From: Paracraurococcus lichenis
GTDB taxonomy: Bacteria > Pseudomonadota > Alphaproteobacteria > Acetobacterales > Acetobacteraceae
DNA length: 64,000 nt
NCBI RefSeq assembly: GCF_030657435.1
Contig: NZ_JAUTWS010000029.1
Span: forward strand, 1 to 64,000
Reading direction: 5' to 3'
Shown here: piece by piece, positions 35,240-44,170 of the stretch
How the letters are laid out: each line of letters opens with the position of its first letter
Numbering within the stretch: the first letter of the stretch is position 1
Notes under the pieces: model-generated
The model's input: the letters and a program-made list of their open reading frames with translations, nothing else
What the model was told of the DNA's origin: nothing
Databases searched by the model: none
Made by a program: the position numbers and the translations under genes

Positions 35240-36834
35240 GCCCGCCACTGCTGGCGGTCGATGGCCTCGGCATCCGCTACCGCGTCGGGCGCGAGGAACG
35301 CCAGGTGGTGAGCGACATCTCCTTCGGCCTGGAGGCCGGCGAGGTGCTGGCGCTGGTGGGCGAAAGCGGCTCCGGCAAGACCAGCATCGCCCAGGCGGTG
35401 CTGGGGCTGCTGCCGGGCAATGGCCGCATCTCCGCCGGGCGCATCGTGCTGGAGGGCACCGATATCGCGCATTGGCCGGAACGCCGGCTGGCACCGCTGC
35501 GCGGCGCGCGGATCGCCCTGGTGCCGCAGGATCCGGTCACCTCGCTGAACCCGGTGCGCACTGTGGGAGCGCAAATCGAGGAGGTGCTGGAACTGCATGG
35601 CGAGCGGGACCGCACCCGGCGCCGCACCCGGGTGCTGGAATTGCTTGAGCGCGTCGGCCTCGGGCCGGCAGCGCAGCGCACAGGGCAGTACCCGCACGAA
35701 CTTTCCGGCGGCATGCTCCAGCGCGTGCTGATCGCCATTGCCGTCGCGCTGCGCCCGGCGCTGATCGTCGCCGACGAGCCGACCAGCGCGCTCGACGTGA
35801 CGGTGCAGCGCCGCATCCTCGACCTGCTGGACGAGTTGCGGCGGGAGGACGGCACTGCGGTGCTGCTGGTGACGCATGACCTCGGCGTGGCCGCCGACCG
35901 GGCTGACCGGCTGCTGGTGCTGCGCCGGGGCCAGGAGGAGGAGAGTGGCCCGACCGCCCGCGTGCTGGGTGCGCCGCGCAGCGCCTATGCCCGGCAGCTG
36001 CTGCGCGACGCGCCCTCACTCGCTGCGCCGCCGCCGCGCCGGCCGGCGGACGGGCCGGTGCTGCTGCGCGTCGAGGCGTTAGCGCATGACTATCCCAACG
36101 GCCACCGGGCGCTGGACGGCGTTGCCTTCACCATCCCCCGCGGCGCCACCCATGCGCTGGTCGGCGAGAGCGGCTCCGGCAAGACCACACTGGCCCGCTG
36201 CGTCGCCGGCCTGCTGCGGCCCGGCCATGGCCAGGTGCGCCTGGAGGACACCGCGGTGGAGGCGCTTCGCGGCGAGGCGCTGCGGCAGTTCCGCCGCCAG
36301 GTGCAGCTGGTGTACCAGAATCCCTTCGCCTCGCTGGACCCGCGGCAGCGGGTGCGCGAGATCATCGAGGAGCCGCTGCGCAACTTCGCCCCGCTGCCGC
36401 GCGCCGAGCGTGCCAGGCGTGTGGCCGGGCTGGCCGAGCGGGTGGGCCTGGCGCCGGAGCTGCTGAACCGTCTGCCAGCCGCGCTCTCCGGCGGCCAGCG
36501 CCAGCGGGTGGCGATCGCCCGCGCCCTGGTGTTGCAGCCGCGCCTGCTGGTGCTGGACGAGGCGGTGAGCGCCCTCGACGTCTCGGTGCAGGCGCGCATC
36601 CTGGAACTGCTGGCAGAATTGCAGCGCGACCTCGGCCTCACCTACCTTTTCGTCACGCATGATCTGGCGGTGGTGCGGCAGATCACCGATACCGTCACCG
36701 TGCTGCGCCAGGGCCGGGTGGAGGAGGCGGGGCCGGTCGGCCAGGTCTTCGCCCGGCCACGGTCCGATTATGCGCGTGACCTGATCGCCGCCATCCCTGG
36801 CCGCACGGCCATTCCGGAAGGAGCCCTGTCATGA
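35236..36834 (+). CDS. Fused double ABC ATPase (DppD-DppF type)
   Basis: A 532-residue protein with two complete ATP-binding cassettes in one chain. The first has Walker A GESGSGKTS near 42-50, signature LSGGMLQRV and Walker B LIVADEPTSALD. The second has Walker A GESGSGKTT near 309-317, signature LSGGQRQRV and Walker B LLVLDEAVSALD. The C-terminal Cys-containing dipeptide extension between cassettes is shortened. The first half resembles DppD and the second DppF, a fusion common in YejF/GsiA-type importers. The start at 35236 overlaps the permease stop by 4 bases, as does its own stop with the LLM start. Confidence 0.9.
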   Translation: MSPPLLAVDGLGIRYRVGREERQVVSDISFGLEAGEVLALVGESGSGKTSIAQAVLGLLPGNGRISAGRIVLEGTDIAHWPERRLAPLRGARIALVPQDPVTSLNPVRTVGAQIEEVLELHGERDRTRRRTRVLELLERVGLGPAAQRTGQYPHELSGGMLQRVLIAIAVALRPALIVADEPTSALDVTVQRRILDLLDELRREDGTAVLLVTHDLGVAADRADRLLVLRRGQEEESGPTARVLGAPRSAYARQLLRDAPSLAAPPPRRPADGPVLLRVEALAHDYPNGHRALDGVAFTIPRGATHALVGESGSGKTTLARCVAGLLRPGHGQVRLEDTAVEALRGEALRQFRRQVQLVYQNPFASLDPRQRVREIIEEPLRNFAPLPRAERARRVAGLAERVGLAPELLNRLPAALSGGQRQRVAIARALVLQPRLLVLDEAVSALDVSVQARILELLAELQRDLGLTYLFVTHDLAVVRQITDTVTVLRQGRVEEAGPVGQVFARPRSDYARDLIAAIPGRTAIPEGALS

Positions 36835-37841
36835 GTGCGACCCGCCGCCTCGGCTTCTTCACGCGCCTGCTGGATGAGGGCGATGCCGGCGAGCGCTATC
36901 GCCTCGCCGCCGTGCAGGTGCGCCACGCGGAGGCCGAGGGCTTCGACAGCGCCTGGGTGGCGCAGCACCATTTCCATGCCGATGAGGGCGGTCTGCCATC
37001 GCCCTTCGTGTTTCTCGCCCAGCTGGCCGGGCAGACCAGCCGCATCCGGCTTGGCACCGGGGTGGTGACGCTGCCGCTGGAACAGCCGATCCGCGTTGCC
37101 GAGGACGCCGCGGTGCTTGACCTCCTCTCCGGCGGGCGGCTGGAACTCGGCCTCGGCTCCGGCGGCAACCCGGACGCCTTCGCCGCCTTCGGGCTGAGCG
37201 ATGCCGGGCGGCGCGAGGTCTTCGCCGAGCGGCTGGAGGCGTTGCTGAAAGCCTTGGCCGGCAAGGCGCTCAAGGGCGGCGACCCGATCTACCCATCCCG
37301 GCCGGCGCTGCTGGAGCGATTGTGGTACGCGACCTTCTCGGCCGAGGGCGGGCGGCGGGCCGGTGAACTCGGCGCCGGGCTGCTGCTGTCGCGCACCCAG
37401 CCGCGGCCGGCCGGGACGCCGGAGCTGAGCCTCGCTGCGATCCAGGAGCCGATCATCGAGGCCTATCTGGCGGCGCTGCCTGCCGGCGCCACACCGCGCA
37501 TCCTGGCCTCGCGCTCGGTCTTCGTGACCGACCGGCGGGAGACCGCCTGGGACCACGCCGCGACGGGCCTGCCGCGCTTCCACGCGCGCCTCGTGCGGCT
37601 CGGCCGCGCCCCGGCCGGTGCCCCGCCGCCGCTGGAGGCGCTGGTGCGGCGGCAGGACGTGCATCTCGGCACGGCGGAGGAGGTGGTCGCCTCGCTGCGC
37701 GCCGACCCGGTGCTGCGGCAGGCAACGGATCTCGCGGTGCAGGTCCACTCCGTCGACCCGCCGCACGAGTTGACCCTGCGCTCGATCGAGCTGGTGGCGC
37801 GCCAGGTGGCGCCGGCGCTCGGCTTCGGGCGCGATGGCTGA
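36831..37841 (+). CDS. FMN-dependent luciferase-like monooxygenase, KPN_01858-like
   Basis: A 336-residue LLM-class protein, shorter and different from the NtaA-type enzymes elsewhere in the window. It shows RRLGFFTRLLDEGDAGERYR, SAWVAQHHFHADEGGLPSPF, IRLGTGVVTLPLEQPIRVAE and the GGRLELGLGSGGNPDAFAAF block, all pointing to the family recalled as KPN_01858 (TIGR04027). Its gene overlaps the double ATPase by 4 bases, and 13 bases later comes the first CMD-domain gene. The family's reaction is uncharacterised; flavin-dependent oxidation of the imported compound is inferred. Confidence 0.82.
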   Translation: MSATRRLGFFTRLLDEGDAGERYRLAAVQVRHAEAEGFDSAWVAQHHFHADEGGLPSPFVFLAQLAGQTSRIRLGTGVVTLPLEQPIRVAEDAAVLDLLSGGRLELGLGSGGNPDAFAAFGLSDAGRREVFAERLEALLKALAGKALKGGDPIYPSRPALLERLWYATFSAEGGRRAGELGAGLLLSRTQPRPAGTPELSLAAIQEPIIEAYLAALPAGATPRILASRSVFVTDRRETAWDHAATGLPRFHARLVRLGRAPAGAPPPLEALVRRQDVHLGTAEEVVASLRADPVLRQATDLAVQVHSVDPPHELTLRSIELVARQVAPALGFGRDG

Positions 37842-37854
37842 GAGGAGATCAGCG

Positions 37855-38436
37855 ATGAGCACCGACCTGGTGGACCAGCTCGCCGGGCTGCCGACCGATG
37901 CGCCGCTGGCCCTGCTGCGGTACCGCCGCGCCGACGCGCACACGCATACCGCGGCCAGCCATGCCGCGCTGTTCGCCCCGGCGGTGCCGGGCGCGGTGAG
38001 TCTCGTGGAACGGCGCGCCCTTGGCCTCTACGTGGCCGGGCTGCACCGGGCGGAGGAGCACGTCGCGCATTTCACCGCCACGTTGGGCGATGCGACGCTC
38101 GCCGCGCTGGTGGCCGAGGCGGTGCGGGAGACTCTGGCGACGGGCCCCGCCGGCCACTATCCGCCCGGGCCGTTGAGCCCGGAGGACACGCCGCCACCGG
38201 CCTTCGCACTCGGCGCCCCGCTCGCCGCAGCCCTCGGCCCGCGCCTGGTGGCCGGCTTGGCCCATGCCCATGCAATGGTCTTCCACCCGCGCGATGCGTC
38301 GCCCGAGGCCTTTGCCGCGCTCGCCGCCGCAGGCTGGGATGCCGACGGCATCGTCACCCTGTCGCAGATCGTCGCCTTCCTGGCCTACCAGATCCGCCTG
38401 GTGGCCGGGCTGCGCGCCCTGGCCGCATCAGCCTGA
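37855..38436 (+). CDS. CMD-domain protein, Avi_7170-like
   Basis: A 193-residue helical protein related to carboxymuconolactone decarboxylase/AhpD folds, fitting the family recalled as Avi_7170 (TIGR04029). The typical CxxC pair of active AhpD proteins is absent, while a helix like RRALGLYVAGLHRAEEHVAH is present. An ATG at 37834 lies 21 bases upstream in frame, but AGAGGAGA directly before 37855 favours the second. Its constant neighbour is the AhpD-like protein that follows, so the two may form a hetero-complex. Function unknown. Confidence 0.75.
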   Translation: MSTDLVDQLAGLPTDAPLALLRYRRADAHTHTAASHAALFAPAVPGAVSLVERRALGLYVAGLHRAEEHVAHFTATLGDATLAALVAEAVRETLATGPAGHYPPGPLSPEDTPPPAFALGAPLAAALGPRLVAGLAHAHAMVFHPRDASPEAFAALAAAGWDADGIVTLSQIVAFLAYQIRLVAGLRALAASA

Positions 38437-38452
38437 ACCGGGAATCGCCGCC

Positions 38453-39025
38453 ATGCCCGAAACGCCGAACACCTTCACCCGTGCCCAGCTGGATTGGCAG
38501 CCCTGGGTGGAACCGCCCGCCGAGGCGGCGTTGACCGAGCGCCAGCGCGTCGCGCTGTTGGACGCAGCGCGGGCGAAGTCGGCCTATTTTCGCCTGCTGG
38601 CACGCGACCCGGAGATCCTGGAGCACCGGACGCGCGCTGACTGGGACATCTTCCGCAATCCCGATGCCGGGCTGCCGCGCGCCGAGCGTGAGTTGGCAGC
38701 CACCGCCGCCTCGCGCCTGAATGGCTGCATCTACTGCGCCTCGGTACATGCCCGCCTCGCCGCCAGCTATGCCAAGCGCCCTGAGGATGTGGACCGGCTG
38801 CTGGCCGAAGGCGTCGGCGCGTCGCTGGGCGAACGCTGGGATGCCATCGTCGCTGCCGCCGCCGCGCTCAGCGAGACGCCGCCGCGCTTCGGCGCGACCG
38901 AGGTGGCGCGGCTGCAGGCCGTGGGGCTTGATGACCTTGCGATCCTCGACCTGGTCTCGGCCACCGCTTTCTTCGGTTGGGCCAATCGACTGATGCTGTC
39001 GCTCGGCGAAGCGGCGGCGCCCTGA
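38453..39025 (+). CDS. Alkylhydroperoxidase-domain protein, Avi_7169-like
   Basis: A 190-residue AhpD-like protein. The redox site C92-x2-C95-x3-H99 (GCIYCASVHA) is complete, as in peroxidatic AhpD proteins. The N-terminal segment FTRAQLDWQPWVEP matches the family recalled as Avi_7169 (TIGR04030). It is the last gene of the KPN-type operon, 16 bases after the Avi_7170-like gene. A role in disposing of peroxide or a reactive product from the adjacent LLM is plausible but unproven. Confidence 0.8.
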   Translation: MPETPNTFTRAQLDWQPWVEPPAEAALTERQRVALLDAARAKSAYFRLLARDPEILEHRTRADWDIFRNPDAGLPRAERELAATAASRLNGCIYCASVHARLAASYAKRPEDVDRLLAEGVGASLGERWDAIVAAAAALSETPPRFGATEVARLQAVGLDDLAILDLVSATAFFGWANRLMLSLGEAAAP

Positions 39026-39105
39026 AGTGATGTGTTGCGTCTGTTGCTGGATCGCTGACTAAAATTCCCAAGATGTTGGGCTCCATCCGCACCCGATCGA
39101 GCTCA

Positions 39106-39246
39106 CGCCGCGGCCGCCCGATCGCTGCCTAGTCCGCTGGGCTCGGCCGCCACCGCAGAGACCGAGCGATCACCGCGGATTGCGGCCACGGCCTGGAGCT
39201 TGAACACCTCCGGAAGCAAACGGTGCTGTCTGTCGCTCACCACCAT
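39106..39246 (-). pseudogene. Transposase N-terminal fragment (HTH region)
   Basis: A 46-codon minus-strand frame from the ATG at 39244-39246. It reads VSDRQHRLLPEVFKLQAVAA then SVSAVAAEPSGLG, which resembles the helix-turn-helix start of IS3/IS66-type transposase accessory proteins. It stops soon after and has no continuation. It lies just outside the left end of the IS630 element, so it is a separate, older relic. Too short for firm classification. Confidence 0.35.
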
Positions 39247-39272
39247 TGAAACCTCTCAGGCCGTTTGACCTA

Positions 39273-40321
39273 GAGTCTGTCAGCGTGGAGTTGAATCGGA
39301 AAGGGGTTCCGCGACGCGGGGCTGATGTGATTCAAGATTGCTGCTGGGCAGGAGGCCAGCGGCGATGGCTCGACCTCTTTCGCTGGACTTGCGCTCGCGC
39401 GTTGCGGCTGCGCTGACGGAAGGTGCGACCGTCCGAGAGGCGGCGGCACGCTTTGAGGTTTCGGTGGCCAGTGCGGTTCGGATTGGCCAACGCGCCCGCG
39501 CCGGGCAGGGTCTTGAGGCCAAAAAGCGCAGCGGCCAGCGCCCGCTCATGCTGCTGAGCGCGGTCGATGCGGTCACCACTCGGCTTGCATCGAAAGCGGA
39601 CTGGACGGTGCGCGCCCTGGCCGCCGACCTGCGGACCGCGGGCATTGCGGTGTCGCACGACACCGTCTGGCGTTTCATGCGCCGCCAAGGCCTCAGCTTC
39701 AAAAAAAACCCTGCTGGCCAGCGAGACGGAACGGCCGGACCTGGCGCGCAGGCGGGCACGTTGGCGGCTGCATCAGCACCGGTTTGATCCTGCACGCCTG
39801 GTCTTCGTCGACGAAACCTGGGCCAAGACCAACATGACGCGCACCCGCGGCTGGAGCCCGCGCGGCACGCCGCTGCTGGCCAAGGTACCGCACGGGCATT
39901 GGAAGACGCTGACCTTTCTCGCCGGCCTGCGGCACGACCGCATCGTCGCGCCCTGCGTTATCGACGGACCGATCAACGGCCTCTCCTTCACCGCCTGGGT
40001 CAGCCAGTGCCTGGCGCCGACGCTGAGCCGCGGCGACATCGTCGTTGCCGACAACCTCGGCAGCCACAAAGGCAAGCATATCCGCGCAGCACTCCGAGCT
40101 GTCGGCGCCAAGCTGTTCTTTCTGCCCGCCTACAGCCCAGACCTGAACCCGATCGAGATGGTCTTCGCAAAGCTGAAGACCCTCCTGCGCAAGGCCGACG
40201 AGCGATCCCTCGAAGCAACATGGCGCAGGATCGGCGACCTGCTCGGCGCATTCACCGCAAAGGAATGTGCCGCATACCTCCGACATGCCGGATATGCTTC
40301 AATCACAGCCTGACAGACTCT
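39273..40321 (+). mobile_element. IS630-family insertion sequence, complete ends
   Basis: A 1049-base element bounded by inverted repeats GAGTCTGTCAG (39273-39283) and CTGACAGACTC (40311-40321), with imperfect pairing continuing inward for about 15 bases. It is flanked on both sides by TA (39271-39272 and 40322-40323), the target duplication typical of IS630/Tc1-mariner elements. It carries one transposase gene in two frames. The insertion lies between the KPN-type operon and the end of the HyuB gene, whose stop is 34 bases from the right end. Confidence 0.9.
39365..40313 (+). pseudogene. IS630-family transposase, frame split at an A8 run
   Basis: The N-terminal part (39365-39787 frame) has the HTH region LSLDLRSRVAAALTEGATVR and VSHDTVWRFMRRQGLSFKK. 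The catalytic part continues in the +1 frame up to 40313, with VFVDETW, the second Asp in VVADNLGSHKG, and YSPDLNPIE, giving a full DDE triad. The switch occurs at eight consecutive A residues (39703-39710); with seven, the reading would be continuous as SFKKTLLASE. This is either a one-base insertion that kills the gene or a slippery run used for programmed slippage. AGGAGG at 39350-39355 supports the start. Confidence 0.8.
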
Positions 40322-40354
40322 AGCTGGGGTTTCCGTGAAAGCGGGTCAGGTCGC

Positions 40355-42073
40355 CTATTCAGGCCGGTCGCGCGTCGCGGCGACGTCGACCGCGCCGTCT
40401 GCATCCAGCACCGCGCCATATTGCGCCGCCGCCGCCTCCGCCGAGACGAAGCCATAGGCCACGTCCTGCGCCAGCAGCGCCGCATCGCGCCGCCGCGGAT
40501 CGCCATGGCCGCCGCCGCCCGGCATCTCGACTCGCAGCCGGTCCCCGGCCGGGACGCTGTGCACCCCCTTGCCCGGCAGCTCCTTACCGGAGGTGAGCGA
40601 GATCCGCCCGGTCATGCCGGGGAGCCCGCCATCCCGGCCGCGCGGCGGGAAGATGACGCGGTCGAAATTCATTGCCGTGGCGAAGGGCAAGCCCTCCGCG
40701 CTCTCGATCTCCATCACCTGGCCGAGGCCACCGCGCTGGGTGCCGGCGCCGCCGCTATCGGTGCGGTATTCCTTCTTCCAGACCAGCACCGGCGCCAGGC
40801 TTTCCGTCACCTCCACCGGCACGTTGCGGACACCGCTGGGGAAGGCGGTGGCCGACATGCCATCCTGGCGCGGCCGCGCCCCGGTGCCGCCGGAATGGAA
40901 GCAGGTGAGGTTGAAGCCGGTCGCCTTGGCCAATACCTCGGGCGGCGCATCGACCCGCCCCGGCCCGCCCATCAGGCGGATATTCCAGAGGCAGGAGGTG
41001 CCCTCCGCCGGCACCCCGGCCGCGACCGCCTGCGCCAGGCAGCCCATCACCACATCGGGCAGCATCTGGCCGATGGTGCCACGCCCGGCGACCGGCGCCG
41101 GATGCTGCGCGTTCAGGATGCAGCCCTCCGGCGCCGTCACCCGGATGGTCGCCAGGGAGGCCGCGTTGTTCGGCACATGCGGCGCGACGATGACCTTCAC
41201 GCCGTAGCTGGTATAGGCCTCGGTATAGCAGAGCGGCACGTTGATGCCGGTGGCGACCACGCCGGGGCTGCCGGCGAAATCCACGTCGATCCCGTCCGGC
41301 CCGATGGTGAGCGCGGCGTGGAACACCATCGGCGCCGAGAGCCCGTCCACCGTCATGGTATTGTGCCAGGTGCCGAAGGGCAGCCTGTGGATCGCCTCCA
41401 GGCTCGCCTTCCGCGATTGCTCCAGGATATGCTCGGCCAGGCCGTCCAGGCTCTCCATCCCGAACTCCGCCATCATCGCCAGCAGGCGGCGGCAGCCGAC
41501 ATCGTTGCAGGCGATCTCGGAATAGATGTCGCCGAGCACCTGGACATTCTCGCGCACATTGGCGGCGATGATGTCGACCAGCCACTGGTTCAGCCGGCCG
41601 GCATCGACCAGCTTGGTCACCGGCAGATAGAGGCCTTCCTCATAGACCTGGCGGCCGGCGCCGAGCACGCCGAGGCCGCCGATATCCACCACATGCAGGG
41701 TGCAGGCGAAGAGCCCCACCGGCCGGTCGCCGAGGAAGGTCGGCGTCACCACCACGATGTCGTTGAGATGCCCGGTCCCGAGCCAGGGATCGTTGAGGAT
41801 GAAGACATCGCCCGGCACCATCGCCGCCAACGGCACCTTGGCCAGCACATGGCCGACGCTCTTCGCCATGGAATTCACATGGCCCGGCGTGCCGGTGACC
41901 GCCTGGGCCAGCATCCGCCCCTGGGTGTCGTAGACCCCGGCGGAGACATCGCCGGCCTCCCGCGTCGCGGCGCCGAAGGCGGTGCGGACCAGGGTTTGCG
42001 CCTGCTCCTCCACCACCGAGATCAGCCGGTTCCACATCACCTGGTACTGGATGCGCGCGAGATCGGCCTTCAT
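40355..42073 (-). CDS. Hydantoinase B/oxoprolinase family subunit
   Basis: A 572-residue HyuB-type subunit of ATP-dependent hydantoinase/5-oxoprolinase/acetone-carboxylase-like enzymes. Landmarks: SVVEEQAQTLVRTAFGAATR, VTGTPGHVNSMAKSVGHVL, GDVFILNDPWLGTGHLNDIV, and the C-terminal GGGGHGDPRRRD. It works together with the HyuA subunit (42070-44157), to which it is coupled by a 4-base overlap. It is last in the minus-strand operon with a complete dipeptide-type importer. Likely chemistry is ATP-driven opening of a five-membered cyclic amide or imide such as a hydantoin or 5-oxoproline. Confidence 0.9.
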   Translation of the reverse strand: MKADLARIQYQVMWNRLISVVEEQAQTLVRTAFGAATREAGDVSAGVYDTQGRMLAQAVTGTPGHVNSMAKSVGHVLAKVPLAAMVPGDVFILNDPWLGTGHLNDIVVVTPTFLGDRPVGLFACTLHVVDIGGLGVLGAGRQVYEEGLYLPVTKLVDAGRLNQWLVDIIAANVRENVQVLGDIYSEIACNDVGCRRLLAMMAEFGMESLDGLAEHILEQSRKASLEAIHRLPFGTWHNTMTVDGLSAPMVFHAALTIGPDGIDVDFAGSPGVVATGINVPLCYTEAYTSYGVKVIVAPHVPNNAASLATIRVTAPEGCILNAQHPAPVAGRGTIGQMLPDVVMGCLAQAVAAGVPAEGTSCLWNIRLMGGPGRVDAPPEVLAKATGFNLTCFHSGGTGARPRQDGMSATAFPSGVRNVPVEVTESLAPVLVWKKEYRTDSGGAGTQRGGLGQVMEIESAEGLPFATAMNFDRVIFPPRGRDGGLPGMTGRISLTSGKELPGKGVHSVPAGDRLRVEMPGGGGHGDPRRRDAALLAQDVAYGFVSAEAAAAQYGAVLDADGAVDVAATRDRPE

Positions 42074-44157
42074 GTCCCTGCTCCCATGCTCAGGCGGATG
42101 GCGCCGGAGGCGGCGAGGCTGGCGGTAAAGCCCGCCGCCACGATGGTCGTCGTCTCATCCTCCACCAGCACCGCCGGCCCGGCGATGCGCTGGCCCGGCG
42201 CGATGGCGGAGCGCCGATAGACCGGCACCTCGGCGGCCTCGCCGCGGTCGGGGTCGAAGAGCAGGCGCGTGCCGATCGACAGGGCAGGCGGGCCTGCCGC
42301 GGCCACTGCGGCAGCGCCGACCAGCCGGGGCGCCGGGGCCGCCGCGGTCAGGGTCCAGGCCGTGGTCTCGATCTCCTGCCCGGGGATGATGCGGCCGAAC
42401 AACTGGGCATAGCCGGCCTCGAAGCGGCGCCGCAGCGCGGCCGGGTCGGTCGCCGTCGCCGCATCGGGCAAGGCGACCGAGATCTCGTGCCCCTGGCCGA
42501 GATAGCGCATCTCCACGCTGCGGCTGATGCCGATATCGGCCTCCGGTGCGCCGAGCCGCACCACGGCGGAGGCCTCCGCCGCCATCGTCGCCAGCATCGC
42601 CGCGATGGCCGCCGGATCGAAATCGCCCAGCCGCATGATCCGGCTGCGGACCACCTGGAAGCCGATCGGCGCGCAGAGGAAACCGACCGCCGAGCCGACG
42701 CCGGCGCTGGCCGGGATGATGACGTCGCGGATGCCGAGCTTGCGGGCCAGCCGCGCCGCATGCAGCGGCGCGCTGCCGCCGAAGGCGATCATGCTGCGAT
42801 CGGCCAATTCGGTGCCGCGCTCCACCGCATGGACGCGCGCGGCATTGGCCATGTTCTCCTCCACCATCTCGCTGATGGCGAAGGCGGCCAGCGGCACCGG
42901 CACCTTGAGCTTCTCCCCCACGTCGCGGCCGATGGCCGTGGCGCCGAGCTTGGCATCGAGGGCGATGCTGCCGCCGGCGAAATGCGCCGGGTCGATCCGC
43001 CCCAGCGCCACATTGGCATCGGTCACCGTCGGCGCGGTGCCGCCGCGGGCATAGCAGGCCGGGCCGGGATCCGCCCCGGCGCTGCCGGGCCCCACCTGCA
43101 CCCGGCCCATGGCATCGACCCCGGCGATGGAGCCGCCGCCGGCGCCGATCTCGACCATCTCGATCACCGGGATACGGACGGGGAAGCCGCTGCCCTTCAG
43201 GAAGTTGTATTGCCGGTCGACCTCGAAGCTGCGCGAGGCCATCGGCTTGCCGTCATCGATGACGCAGATCTTCGCCGTGGTGCCGCCCATGTCGAAGGAC
43301 AGGATGCGGTCCAGCCCCAGCTCCTCCGCCACCACCGTCGCCAGGATGGCGCCGCCGGCCGGGCCGCTCTCGACCAGCCGGATGGGGTAGCGCATCGCGG
43401 TTTCCAAGGTGGTCAGCCCGCCGCCCGAGGTCATCAGCAGCACAGGGCAGCCATAGCCGGCCGCGGCCACCGCATCGCGGAGCTGTGCGAGATAGCGGGC
43501 CATCAGCGGCTGCACATAGGCATTGGCGCAAGCGGTGGTGAAGCGTTCGTATTCCCGCAGCTCGGGGCAGACATCGGCGGAGAGGGTGATCCGCACCCCG
43601 GGCAGCAGCCCGGCCAGGATCTCCCCCGCCCGCTGCTCATGCGCCGGATTGGCGTAGCTATGCAGGAAGCCGATGGCGATGCTCTCGACGCCGAGGCCAT
43701 GCAGGGTCTCGGCCAGAGCGGGGAGGGCGGCCTCGTCCAGCGGCAGGCGGATCTGGCCCTTGGCATCCATCCGTTCCGGCACGCCGAAGCGCAGCGGGCG
43801 GGCGATCAGCGGCTTCGGCTTTTCCATGAAGATGTCGTACTGCTCGAAGCGGTGCTCATAGGCCATCTCGACGACATCGCGGAAACCCTCGGTCGTCACC
43901 AGCGCCGTCACCGCGCCCTTGCGCTCGATGATCGCATTCGTTGCCAGGGTCGTGCCATGCACGATCAGCCCGATCTCGGCGGGCGCCACGCCGGCCAGCT
44001 TGACCGCCTTCCGCATGCCCTCCAGCACGCCGAGCTCCGGCGCGTGGCGCGTCGTCAGCACCTTGGCGGAAACCCGCCCGCGGGGCGTTTCCACTACCAC
44101 ATCGGTGAAGGTCCCGCCGATATCCACCGCGAGCCGCGGCCGTGCCTCCGCACCCAT
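42070..44157 (-). CDS. Hydantoinase A/oxoprolinase family subunit
   Basis: A 695-residue HyuA-type subunit. The N-terminal nucleotide-binding strand is LAVDIGGTFTDVVVE (9-23); VHGTTLATNAIIERKGA, TTEGFRDVVEMAYEHRFEQY, the mid-protein SFDMGGTTAKICVIDDG and GGSAPLHAARLARKLGI are all family-typical. It uses ATP to phosphorylate or activate the cyclic substrate before HyuB opens it. It follows the DppF-like ATPase by 13 bases and overlaps HyuB by 4. Together with the transporter it suggests uptake and hydrolysis of a cyclic dipeptide-like or hydantoin compound. No sulfur link is evident except the neighbourhood. Confidence 0.9.
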   Translation of the reverse strand: MGAEARPRLAVDIGGTFTDVVVETPRGRVSAKVLTTRHAPELGVLEGMRKAVKLAGVAPAEIGLIVHGTTLATNAIIERKGAVTALVTTEGFRDVVEMAYEHRFEQYDIFMEKPKPLIARPLRFGVPERMDAKGQIRLPLDEAALPALAETLHGLGVESIAIGFLHSYANPAHEQRAGEILAGLLPGVRITLSADVCPELREYERFTTACANAYVQPLMARYLAQLRDAVAAAGYGCPVLLMTSGGGLTTLETAMRYPIRLVESGPAGGAILATVVAEELGLDRILSFDMGGTTAKICVIDDGKPMASRSFEVDRQYNFLKGSGFPVRIPVIEMVEIGAGGGSIAGVDAMGRVQVGPGSAGADPGPACYARGGTAPTVTDANVALGRIDPAHFAGGSIALDAKLGATAIGRDVGEKLKVPVPLAAFAISEMVEENMANAARVHAVERGTELADRSMIAFGGSAPLHAARLARKLGIRDVIIPASAGVGSAVGFLCAPIGFQVVRSRIMRLGDFDPAAIAAMLATMAAEASAVVRLGAPEADIGISRSVEMRYLGQGHEISVALPDAATATDPAALRRRFEAGYAQLFGRIIPGQEIETTAWTLTAAAPAPRLVGAAAVAAAGPPALSIGTRLLFDPDRGEAAEVPVYRRSAIAPGQRIAGPAVLVEDETTTIVAAGFTASLAASGAIRLSMGAGT

Positions 44158-44170
44158 GCTCCGAACTCCT

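Noticed and set aside
39899-42220. 773-codon plus-strand open frame across the IS630 end and HyuB
   Set aside because: It crosses an insertion-sequence boundary and is antisense to a clear HyuB gene; low-complexity composition.
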